31,804 bases of DNA from Actinomortierella ambigua (Eukaryota > Mortierellomycota > Mortierellomycetes > Mortierellales > Mortierellaceae), in assembly GCA_016098155.1 (NCBI GenBank), contig JAAAJB010000420.1, positions 1-31,804 of the forward strand, in the 5' to 3' direction. The position numbers were made by a program, and so were the translations under genes. This document shows, piece by piece, positions 19,431 to 29,870 of this stretch (the stretch's first letter is position 1; each line of letters begins with the position of its first letter). The notes under the pieces were generated by a model. It made no database searches, had not been told where the DNA came from, and saw only the letters and a program-made list of their open reading frames with translations.

Positions 19431-21177
19431 TTGGCACACCGGAGGCTATCGTAGAAAAGCTACGAGAGGAAGGGGTAGCCTATCTCTTCACACTGGGGTT
19501 GTGGTATAAAACCAAATACATAGCGGGTGGGCCACGAGACATTCAACGAGTAAGAGCACTCTCGCTGAAATGTGAGAATGAAAAAGTAGAGAAAGCTCTG
19601 TTACCACCTGCTGTACTCACTTTTCGCCCTTGATCGATTTCGCCAGTGCGCCACAAGATGGAAGCATGCAGAATTCTTGGAAAATGAGCACTCGAAATGT
19701 TGTACGAGGATGTATTTATCGTTTTTATGAGGATTGAGCTGTGTAGATGTTCCTGCTGCATATCTACATGTACGAGAGCATTTGAATCTTGAGAGGTGCG
19801 CCTTGACTGCGTCTGAAGAGTGAGACTGAGAGACATCAAAGGCCAGTAAAGGAGAGGATGGTGGTGGGCATGAATGCTGTCAAGGCTACCATTTGCCGAA
19901 AGAAATAGAAAGAAGGCGAACCTTGAATGCCGCCGCTGGATTAAAGTACAAGACTTCCAAAGAGCAAAAAAGCGTAAATTTATTATGAAATGGTACTGGC
20001 AAGTATGCGCTTATTACAAACAAAGTCTAAATAGCTCGCGTGGTGAAGGAAACTGTAAAATTAGCTTTTCCTCAGAGGATTACATGTCTATAGTCTACCA
20101 TAAATATTGCCATTCTTGTTGTGCGTGGGAATGTTCTATGAGAAAATGCGAGCTGTGCGCAAAATTGAAGTGCTCAATGAGGGAAAAGTGAGATGTGGTC
20201 AAATGATTTTTCTTGGAGGTAGGAGGAGAGGATGAACGCGGATAATGCGCATGCAAGTGTGTAGACAGAGGGACAGGAGTGAGAGCGAAGGCTCACTCTT
20301 GAGAGACATTCGAAAACAGGCGAGCAAGCGGTTAGGCAGGTGAGCATGATTGATGACTGGCTCTCTACCTACCTGGGAGGCCAGTCTGTTGCTCAGAGTT
20401 GGCAAGATTTGGTCAACGTTCCATAACATGGATACACTCCTCAACGTTGTTCTCGGTGATCGATGGGGACCACTCCTCAATTCATAACAGCGCGAGCGGG
20501 TGATGATGGGACTGTTTTGGCAGTAGTGAGGATGGTGGTGGTAGAGGCTCTTTTGTCATACTTTGTGATATTTGTGCAAGGTTTTATCCAGGAAAAGGAT
20601 GGGGTGCATTGAGTATCATTCCAGTCCACAAGACTCGTTCATAGAATCTTTCGTCAAAAATCATACCTCTGCGTCGTCAGGAATGGATGGGGGCGGTTCC
20701 CAGTTGTCTTGATGCGATGCAATGATCAGAACTCCAGCGTGTAGAAACCAGGCAATGAAGACCGGTCCACGAGCGTCTGATTCCAGAAGAAACCGGAGGA
20801 AGACCCGTCGCGAGGTGACTGGAATCGGAGCGCAGGATATAGCCTACGTTAGAGCACAAAGGAGTGGAATGAATTGGTTGGCTACATACATACCTTTGGA
20901 AGCTCAAGACTTGCTCAGCTGAATGAAGTAATCCCGCACAAACGGGAGGCGCCTATTGGTATCAGGCGTTATTGGCTTGTTGCTTGTTGTCTCGACTTTT
21001 TTTTCTTGTTGTGTTCCGCCTAGCTCGATCCTTTAGGTGTTAGAGTAGAAGTAAAAATATTAATATTGTCGCGGTTTTGTTTCCGAGAAGAGGATGGTAT
21101 AGTGGTGATGACAGTGGCGGTGATGGTTCTTTTCTTTTTTTTTTGTTCTTCTTCTTAGTTTGCTATCGCAATAGAGC

Positions 21178-21928
21178 AACGTTGATCTTGGGGCGCAAAT
21201 CGATCCTCAGAAGCACGAGCTGAACGTCTCGAGGCTTGTCGCGGTGGTGTTGCTGCTGTTCAATGGCGTGCCGGAAGGGGTGACACTCGGATACGAGGCG
21301 ATTGCGCAGGAGACTGGTCTTCCGCCGGAGCACCTGAAGCGGGCGCTTCAATCGTGTGGCAAGTACAAGATTCTGATCAAGGAGCCAAAGTCGCGCATCA
21401 TCGCCGACACGGACACGTTCACGTTCAACCGCGGGTTCTCGGAGAAGATGTTGCAGATCAAGATTCAGACGGTGGCGTCGAAGGTGGAGAATGTGGTCGA
21501 GCAAAAGGATACACAGCAGCGGGTCGAGGAAGCGCGCAAGCATATGGCCGAGGCAGCGATTGTGCGGGTGATGAAGAGCCGCAAGACCCTGGAACGCAAC
21601 GAGCTCATTGCAGAGGTCATCACGCAGCTCCAGATACGGTTCAGCCCGTCGCCGGCCATGATCAAGAAGCGAATCGATGCTCTAATTGAACGTGAGTATC
21701 TCGAGAGAGTTTCTCACGACAGGTAAGAGGTTTTTTGTTTGTTTGGTTGTTTGAGGCACGCGTTCCAAAAGACACTAGAGAGAGTAAAAGTGAGGGGAGG
21801 GAGGAGAGAGAGTAGATGGTCCTTGTCAGAAGTGACAGAACTAACATGTCCATTTTTTACTGGTTTCTTTCACTAGGAAGCGGTATAATTATCTGGCACG
21901 AGACAGCGCGAATGAAAAAATAATATGA
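21178..21928 (+). pseudogene. Cullin-3 C-terminal fragment (copy 3), truncated and altered
   Basis: Cullin-like reading starts near 21178 (NVDLGAQIDPQKHELNVS), preceded in frame by a TAG at 21172-21174, so it is cut at its 5' end. A six-base deletion turns LQSVACGKYK into LQSCGKYK. The NEDD8 acceptor motif IVRVMKSRK is kept. Coding runs to 21722, intron from 21723 to 21876, last exon from 21877. A deletion there removes the normal stop, so the end becomes KRYNYLA followed by nine extra residues to a TGA at 21926-21928. No start region for a full cullin exists here. Probably non-functional. Confidence 0.85.
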
Positions 21929-22353
21929 GAAATAGAAACTCTTTTCAAAGATAAGCTTACTTGCGATCCTAACAAGGGTCGCCAGGCCACGGTAGCGGGC
22001 ATTCCCCCTCCCCTTTCTCTATCTCGGTCTGGGACAAAGGTATTTTTGGATCACGTCGGCACACGCCGACGCTCCCTGATGGGGTTTTGTTTTCAGAAAT
22101 CTGGTAGGGCGGGGATATCTTGATAATGTTTACTTGATGGACAAGGACAGATGTAAGACATTAAAGAAAAGAACCAAGGCTTTCGCAGCCTACGTGAAGG
22201 GAGTAAAGGACTGGAGAGCGAAAAAGGGAAGGTGGACGTTTAAACCAAAAGAAAAGTAGATGACGGAGAAAGGTAGCTGGATCGAGAGCAAGGATGCCAG
22301 CATCAGCCCACAATTATCATATTCTGTCACTATAATAATATATGTTATCTATT
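21929..22353. repeat. Duplicated spacer (copy 3), shortened
   Basis: Counterpart of 655-1786 and 10613-11649, but with most of the middle missing: from about 21955 it jumps to sequence matching the last third of the others. No gene supported. Confidence 0.65.
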
Positions 22354-24946
22354 CTAAACTGCATTCTCGTACTTCCTGAAATTCTCAAGGATGTACTTGG
22401 AGCGCAACTCGATAAAAGGCTTGATACCCTCGACCATCCCGACGCTGCCTTCGTCAGCACGCTTAACCTTGCAGGTGCGGCATCCGTCGGTACCCTTGGC
22501 TTTCTTGGATCTGCATTTGCGGCCACCCTTGGATTTCTTGCCTCCGCATCTGTCAGCATCCTTGGCTTTCTTGGATCGGCATTTGCGGCCACCCTTGGAT
22601 TTCCTGCCTCTGCATCTGTCAGCACCCTTGGTTTTCTTGGATTTGCACTTGCGGGCATCCTTGGCTCTCCTGGTGCTGCTAGTGTTGGTATCGGTGACGT
22701 CCTCGGTGCTGCCAGTGTTGGTATCGTCGATGTCCTCGGTGCTGCCAGTGTTGGTATCGTCGATGTCCTCGGTGCTGCCAGTGTTGGTATCGTTGACGTC
22801 TTCGGTGCTGCCGGTGTTAGTATCCTTGACGTCCTTGGTGCTGCCAGTGTTAGTATCCTTGACGTCCTTGCTGCTGCCTTTGTTGGTCTCCTTGACGTCC
22901 TTGGTGCTGCCTTTGTTGTTACCCGGGCCATTGATAGAGACGTCGAAAGAGACAGTGTTCTCGATGAAATTCACTCCGGTCCTGGTGGTGCGTTGGACGC
23001 CCGAATCCCATTCAACCTCAGCCTTAATCTGCTGCGCGTAGGCATCGATGAGGGGGAACAAGATGCGGGGGTTGAAGAGTTTCTTGGTGACGGTGAAGAG
23101 GACCTTCTCAAACTCCTTCTTGATGATCTCGTTGTTGTAGATGAGCTTGGTCACCAGGGGACGGACGGCGCCTTCAGGGACCCACTTCTCGTACGACAAC
23201 TCTGGATTGGGGCGGTCCTTGGGGCAATTGTTGAAGGTCAGGTCAAAGTCCATGGGGATGAAGTGGTAGCGACTGGTCTTGGAGTTGTAGTACATAGCGT
23301 AGTTGTGGCCTCTTCGCATGAACAGGTCACAGGCGCCCGTCAGATACTCCATGACCATCGCGACAAGGTAGCTCTGGAGCTCCAGCTTATCGCTCCAGTA
23401 GGCGACGGGGTCCTTGTTGTCCGACTGGAATACATGCAGGTCCTTCATGAATGTGATCCACCTCTCCAATTTCTTGGCATCCCTCTCGGCGTTCTTCTTA
23501 GGATCCTTCTTGCCGCCCGGCTCCTTCTTTCCGACATTCATTGAAAACTTGGTGTCGTAGATCTCGCCATAGTCTGCAGCGTTGTCACTGATGTAGGCCA
23601 TGGGAGCTTCAGCTTGGGTCATCTGGTACAGCGAACCCAGCTCCGTTTTGTTCGTGATGGTGCCTTGGTGAATGGTGTTCATGATGAAGTCATCCTCAAT
23701 ATCCTGCATCATCAAGTACAAGCCTTGGGGTTTGTTGTTGACGTAGACACGCACCCAGCTGGCCTCGGACGCGAGAACGCCAAGCTTCTCGAGGCACTTC
23801 GAGTACAGCATCTCGCGCATCATCGACGGGTCGGTGGCCTCGGCACGGAGCTTGATATTGCGCCGATCAGAGAACAGATCGCCCTCCGGAAGCGTCTTTG
23901 GGAAACTGGCCTTCAGCGACACCTTTTCAAGCATACGTGACGAATTGCCAGAGACGGAGAACTTGACGTCATCGGCAGTGTAGATGATGTCAGCATTGAT
24001 GAACGCGAGGCTGGCCTTGGGGGCCTTGAGATCCTTGATATGTGGGTTTTCCATCATGGTGGCGAATCTCGCTGCATCGACCTGAAAATGCATCGTGGCG
24101 ATCTGAGTGTCGTCAAAGATCTTGGAGGGATTCTTTCGGCCACCAGCAAAGACCTGCTCGAGCTTGGGCACGGGGAAGAAGGTCTGCTCGCGACCGAAAA
24201 ACTCGTTGGGAGTGGCAGACTTGGAGACGTCGCTGAGGCGGCGTTCGAATTTCTCACGAGCGATCTCCTTATCTGCACTGTCGACTTCGGCATAGTAGTA
24301 AGCATCCGAGCCAGAGACACCAGGGACTGTGGCAGACCAGACAGGCGTATTCTCGATCGTCTGCAGACGGTGGGGCTTGCCATTGACTACGACAGCAATC
24401 TGGTTGGCCGGGTTTTCCGGGAAGGCAACAACGCTGTATTTCACTGTAGAAAGGCACAAGAGGGGATTGATGGTGGGGTAGGGAATCAGAAGTATGGGGC
24501 GAAGGAGAACGGGAGAGGAGTCAATACGATGTACAGATGCAAAGTCGCGGCGAATTTTGTGCGTGATTGGGAGTCGAGAGGGTGGAGAGGCTGGAAGGGG
24601 TGGAGGAACGTCCGACATGTAACGCATGGTTGTACCATTCCTGCCTACAGCAGTTGCTACTCCTCTGTGTCGCAGTGGATAGTACAGGTGTAAGACGGGG
24701 ACAAGTTCATGTGTTTGTTGTCCGTAGGAGAGACATGGCGAAGACATTTGTGATGTCCAGTGTTTATGTGGCAGTATAGATAGTTTTCTGTCTTCCCCGC
24801 CAGCGCAATGCTACTAGGGCTAGGAGCGGTAGGATAGTGCCAAGAAAGTAGAGGAGATGTCAAAGTAGAGGTGCGAAGTGAGTCTTACCATCTGCGAAAA
24901 CGCTTGATGCCAGGGCCAAAAGGCCCATGCTGAATTTGATGAGCAT
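22354..24946 (-). CDS. Secreted CotH-family protein D with 11-residue repeat block
   Basis: Exon 1 is 24946-24889, intron 24888-24444 (445 nt), exon 2 is 24443-22354; 715 aa. The signal peptide is MLIKFSMGLLALASSVFAD and the mature start VKYSVVAF. CotH landmarks: SGNSSR at 184-189, FPKTLPEGD at 200-208, REMLY at 229-233, YVNNKPQGLYLMMQDIED, and IPMDFDLTF with Asp 418 and 420. The otherwise conserved Trp of GAWDLF is Cys here (391). A Lys-rich insert lies at about 325-345, as in A. Residues 530-683 are fourteen 11-residue repeats, inserted just before the conserved end GIKPFIELRSKYI. No GPI-type tail. The frame stays open through the intron to an ATG at 24747 (797 aa), but the conserved signal exon argues for splicing. 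Fold integrity looks good; the repeat block should be surface-exposed. Confidence 0.9.
22453..22914 (-). repeat. Coding minisatellite, fourteen 33-bp units in CotH D
   Basis: 462 bp, exactly 14 x 33. On the minus strand, the first seven units encode variants of TGSTEDVNDTN (acidic, Thr-rich) and the eighth is transitional (TSSTRRAKDAR). The last six encode variants of KCRSKKAKGAD and RCGGKKSKGGR (basic, one or two Cys each) in alternation, so the higher-order period there is 66 bp. No frame break. Absent from A, B and C. Confidence 0.93.
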
Positions 24947-25028
24947 CTTTTATGGGCGAGGCGTGGGACGGAAGGGGTAGGTTGCGAATGAGGAAAATTT
25001 GTTGGTTTTCCACATCTTCAACACGCTG

Positions 25029-25037
25029 TCTTTTATA
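25029..25037 (-). promoter_or_regulatory. TATA box of CotH gene D
   Basis: Minus strand TATAAAAGA, 82 nt upstream of the ATG at 24946. Confidence 0.75.
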
Positions 25038-25123
25038 CACGAGTCTGCGACAAAGAGTGGCAGGCTGAGGATATGAAGAAAAAAAAACAATACATAGAAG
25101 AATGAAGTAACTGAGAATGCGAA

Positions 25124-25140
25124 GCAATGAGCGATATCGA
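25124..25140 (-). promoter_or_regulatory. Conserved upstream element of CotH genes (copy D)
   Basis: 17-nt block with two changes from the A, B and C version, about 178 nt upstream of the ATG. Confidence 0.3.
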
Positions 25141-25264
25141 CGGTGTACTGATGTGAGATAGTTATGAGAAGCGTATGTATGTGTGAGTGTGTGGGGACGG
25201 AAGATGCAAGTTAATTCCGCTCGGTATCGTCTTTGTTCGAGTCGACTGGCTGAGATTTTTCTGG

Positions 25265-26070
25265 ATCTCACAATATTTTCGTCGCTTCCATATGCTGTCC
25301 CCCTTAGCCGAATCTGAGAGAATGGTGCTAGGTTCGTACATACGATGTGGGGCCATGGCTTACTCAGTCATGGTATCATTTTGGTAAAGAGTGCCAGACG
25401 CCAGCTGCATACTCGCGTTCTCAAGACCGCTGCGCAGTTGCCCACCGCACTCAATTGTCGAGCGCTGGTGCACCAGCTTTTTACGGTGATAGCAGCAACC
25501 CGGACACCTCCCTAGCTACCTGATGTCAGCTGTGTCTCAAGGTCCATCGTACTAACAACATCGACAACAACAACATCAACAACTCTGGTGATGAATATAC
25601 CGGGTTTGCCATCGTCTCTCAGCTTGTCCTTATCCCTCGAATTTGTTGATCTTGCCCTCAGCTGCACTCGAAAATCCCCTGCTCCCTGCGGTGAGTGGAG
25701 TATCGTACATGGGTACCGACATTCTGGACGAAAATAGACCTTTTCTATATCAGCTGCTGTGTTCCAAGCCATGCACCTTCGGATACGATGTCCGATAACT
25801 GATTTCAAAAGCTTCAAAAATTGTGTAACCATTGAGGCCAGGATTTTTTTGTGGATCTATGAACAAGAACAGCTTCTTCAGGGAAAAGAAGGGAGGTTTG
25901 ATGGGGGCTCTGTTTACACAGGTGGGACGGGATAGCACAAGGCCATTCAATGCTTCTCTTCCATGTATGTCGAAGTGTTTTCTCGGGTCCCCTCTTCCTT
26001 CGACATTCTTTCCTTAAGAGGAGAGGGCTCTCGTGGTAGTTGGTCTCATTTCGGACTAGAATTTGGCACA
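25265..26070 (-). pseudogene. Decayed relic of an unknown membrane-protein-like gene (copy D)
   Basis: Counterpart of 18660-19430. Minus-strand frames give RCMAWNTAADIEKVYF, GIFITRVVDVVVVDVVSTM and MYEPSTILSDSAKGDSIW, in different frames and broken by stops. The 25814-26071 frame matches the N-terminal part of the 142-codon frame in copy C. Family unknown. Confidence 0.3.
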
Positions 26071-27700
26071 CCGTAGGCTATCATAGTAAAAGGCTACGAG
26101 AGGAAGGGGTAGCCTGTCTCTTCACATTCTAATGGAGCTGTGATATAAAACCAAATACATTGCGGGTGGGCCACGAGACATTCAACGATTAAGAGCACTC
26201 TTGCTGAAATGTGGGAATGAAAAGTATGGAAAGTTCTGTTACCACATACAATACCTACTGTACTTTTTCTCCTTTACCGATTTCTCAAGTGCCACACAAG
26301 AGGAAAGAAGAATTCTTGGAAAATGAACACTCGAAGTCTTGTACGTGGATGTGTTTATCGTTTTATGAGGGCTGAGCTGTGAAGATGTTCCTGCTGTATA
26401 TCTACATGTGCGAGACCATTTAAATCTTGAGAGGTACCTTGACTACGTCTGAAGAGTGAGGCTGAGAGACATCAAAGGCCAGTAAGGGATGGGATGGTGG
26501 GTGGGCATGAATGCTGTCGAGGCTACCATTTGCCGAAAGAAATAGAAAGAAGGCGAACCTTGGGTGCCGTCGCTGGATTAAAGTGCAGGACTTCCAAAGA
26601 ACAAAAAAGCGCAAGTTTATTATGAAATGGTACTGGTAAGTATGCGCTCATTAGAAACAAAATCTTGCTCGCGTGGTGGTATAAGTTATAAAATTAGCAT
26701 CCACTCTTTACGTACATCAGACATACTAGGGCTGAGTGACAGAGCCAAAATCAGTACATATCGATTCTTTTACCCCTTCGCCTCTTGGAACTTCAATACA
26801 CTGGCGTTTACAGAGAATGGACATCTGCCCCTTGGTTGTCCCTATCCTTCCATTTTCGCAATTAGTACCTTCCCTTAGGAGAATTACACGTGCATACGAC
26901 AAATAATAATGAAGAGGAAGCCATCTCTCTTGCATATCCACCTAATTCTTTATCGCGCAGTTGCATAGCCAAAGTTGTCGACACATTTCAACGTCTTATG
27001 AGTGGAGGTGTTTTATGAGAAAATGCGAGCCGTCCGCAAAATTGATTGTGCTTTGAAGTGTCCATAGAGGAAAACGTGGGCTGTGGACAAAACGATTGTG
27101 CTTGGAGGAAGGAGGAGAAGATGAATGCGGATGCAAGTGTGAAGATGGAGGGACAGGAGTGAGATAAAAAAAAATCAATCTTGAGAAAAATTTAAAGGCA
27201 GGCAGGCAGGCGCTTGGGCAGGTGAGCATGACCGATGACTGGGTCTCTGCCTACTTGGGAGAGCAGTCTTTGCAGCACCGTTAGCAAATGGCATAAAGTG
27301 TGAGCGTTGGTTTGCTTTCGTTCATGCTCAGAGTTGACAAGACTTGCTCAACGTTCTGTGACTTGAATATGCTGCTCTAGATTGTCATCGATGTTCGTGT
27401 GGTGCCACTCCTCGATCCATAACAGCGTGAGGAGGTGATGATGGAGCTGTTGTGGTAGTAGTGAGGGTGGTAGTAGTAGTAGAGGCTCTTGTGTCGTGCT
27501 TCGTGATACGTGTGCAAGGTTTTATCCAAGAAAAAGATGTGGTGCATTAAGCGGCACTATTCAGTCTACAAGACCCTTTCATAGCAAAAGCCATACCTCT
27601 ACGTGATCGAGGGTGAATGAAGCTGTCTTGATTCGCGTTCGTGATCGGAGCACAAGCGTTTGAGGGCACCGCAAAGGAGGCCGGCCCACGAGTGTCTGAT

Positions 27701-28953
27701 TGTGATGAGAAGAGGTCAAGAAGACAACGGCGATAGAACATAGTGTGATGTCCACTCTACCTATAGCGCTCCTTTGAGCTCCAACAGCCATATCCGAGCC
27801 TCACTCTCCTCCTCCACCAACCTCTCCTCTACCCTCAGCATTTATTTTCGCCCGCTCAGGGTATTCACTCGTATAGCGAGCAGCCTTTTCGTGGGAGGAA
27901 ACATGGCCATTCGACACTGCGTTGCATGAATCCATTTGTGGAGATGATATAGGCTTCTGCTCCCGCCATGTACCCTCTTCTCGGCAGCATGGCCTGAAGG
28001 TTTGTTGTCAAAGTAATTGAGACGCGTCTCATGTACCTCTCTCGAAGGGCTCACTCTCTTCATGTAGAACTATGACTGCATACACCGACTTCCTCTTGCA
28101 GGGTCATGTGAACAAGAACAAACTAGCATTGAATGTCGTTCATTCAACTTTCTCCTTGACCGCTCGCCTCACTCTCTCCTACTTGGGCCTTGTCTACTCT
28201 CCGCCTACACCCAGCATGGTTTGTCGCGACTGCAATCTTGTTGCGACCCGACCATTTCAGGAGACAGGTGACCAATGCAATCTTCTGATGGCGTTGTGGA
28301 GAGCCTCACCAGGAAGCATGTAATGAGGGATGGGCAGACTAAGAATGGGAGTAGGTGAGTGAGTGAGTGAGTGAGTGAGTGAGTGAGCGACTGACACCAC
28401 CACACACACATACATACTCTCTCTTTCTCTGTCTCTTTCTTGCGCACCTACAGATTTCCCCACAAGGTGGACATATTGACACAGCCTTTAAACGATTGAT
28501 CTCCAGGCCACGTCTCGCTGGTGAGGCGCGTCACCGTCGATTGGCTGCCCACACAGTAGCCTGCATGGCATTGCTGCTGGCCCGAGAAGAATCGTCGTGG
28601 AGACATTCTCGGGATGCCTGGTCGAGTATAGTGCTCCTCGTTCTCTCATGACTATGCCCCTCTATGTCACGCTAGATGCCGTGACGCGGAGATATGTTTC
28701 TAATGAAGGCATGTGAACCTCGCTTTTCAATACCTGGGTGTGAGAGAGATTATATAACTTCGAGGACAGGGCCCAGTTTTGCTGAAAAATGATATCGTAG
28801 TACTCAGGTAAGTCATCGAACAAAGTACATAGTACAGAAGCGTGTAAACGTAGTAGAAGAGCTCTTTTCCTTTCCCTCCTCCCTTCCCTCCTGTCTCAAC
28901 GAGCAAATAGCCAGTTTTTTTTAGGTAGTCGTGTCTTATTACTATTGTTGTTC
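27701..28953. other. Intergenic stretch beyond the duplication array
   Basis: Unique sequence with small open frames on both strands (for example 27842-28063 minus and 28072-28323 plus), without family resemblance or splice support. It contains the GTGA microsatellite noted separately. The 3' UTR of the methyltransferase-like gene probably lies in the last 100-200 bases. Confidence 0.55.
28355..28388. repeat. GTGA microsatellite
   Basis: About eight tandem gtga units. Confidence 0.93.
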
Positions 28954-29827
28954 TCAGTCTCGAATGAGGCGGTGCTTCCCGGCGATATTCATGAAGCCAT
29001 ACTCTGAGAACCAGAGCGGGTACTTGTGCAAGGCTGTCGGCAGCAGGTTGGGTTCATCCCAAAAGGGACGCAAACCCGCGGCCTCGAGACGGCGGAAGAA
29101 TTTCAAAAACTCGCCAAAGTTGATCTCGCGACTCGTGCCGTGCTTGAACAGGTGCATCTCCAGCTGCAGCTGGGAGAATGGCAGAGCGGGTGCACCGGCA
29201 TAGTCGGCCATAACAGCACCGAGCGTGTCGTACTCGCCGCCCTCAATGTCAATCTTGAGGACGTCGACCCAGGTGTGACCGTACTCTTTCATGATCGTCT
29301 TGAGTGTCTTCCATTGGATGCCAGAGCCGTCCACCTTGTCTTCCTTGCCAACAAACACCTTTTGGAAATGCACGCGCGGGTTGTTAGCGAGGCCTAAAAA
29401 TAATAATAATAATAAAAAATAGTCGTGTATGGGAGTGAGTTGTGGAACCTCACAGAGCATTGAATTCAAGTACCTCCCCCCTGCATTTCGTTGCTTGCTT
29501 CCTGAAGAAGGGAGGGGGCGATTGATTGACGAAAGTCTGACTTACCATTGGCCATGCCGTCTACCGAGGCATCAAAGGCATAGATCTCACAGCTAGTGCG
29601 CTGAAGGAACTCATCCTCGAAGGTACTATCGTCGTTGACACCCAGAGAGTAGACGATGCACTTTTCCTCTCGGTTCTCCTCGTACAGCGAGAATCCGCAG
29701 ACCCACTTTCCACCATCAGCAACGGTACCAATACGTTGAACTTCATGAGGGCAGGTGAATGCAGGCTGAAAGTACCACCACCACACTGTCGGGAAAGCCC
29801 AAGGGCTGAACCGCCTATATACGAGTC

Positions 29828-29870
<43 letters not shown>

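Larger units (their letters stand above)
18450..21160. repeat. CotH upstream duplicated block (copy C)
   Basis: Aligns by eye with about 4010-6080 (A) and about 25040-27700 (D); C and D are the closest pair for the first 1.8 kb. At its far end a pyrimidine tract ending CTTCTTAG (21151-21158) leads directly into cullin copy 3. A plus-strand frame at 19874-20191 is interrupted by a stop in the D copy and is not called. Confidence 0.65.
25040..27700. repeat. CotH upstream duplicated block (copy D)
   Basis: Closest to the block upstream of C up to about 26640, then more diverged; the last shared words with A and C are near 27540-27700. No gene supported beyond the relic. Confidence 0.6.

Noticed and set aside
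19874..20191. 105-codon plus-strand frame in block C
   Set aside because: The matching segment in block D (about 26509-26640) has a stop early in the frame, and the composition looks non-coding.
22342..23544. 400-codon plus-strand frame with hydrophobic repeats
   Set aside because: Mirror of the 33-bp minisatellite and of CotH D. The repetitive Leu/Val/Ala peptide is a by-product of reading the repeat on the other strand; the minus frame carries the conserved CotH motifs, signal exon and splice sites.
28072..28323. Small frames between block D and the methyltransferase-like gene, including 27842-28063
   Set aside because: No motif, no cross-copy conservation, no splice or promoter evidence.
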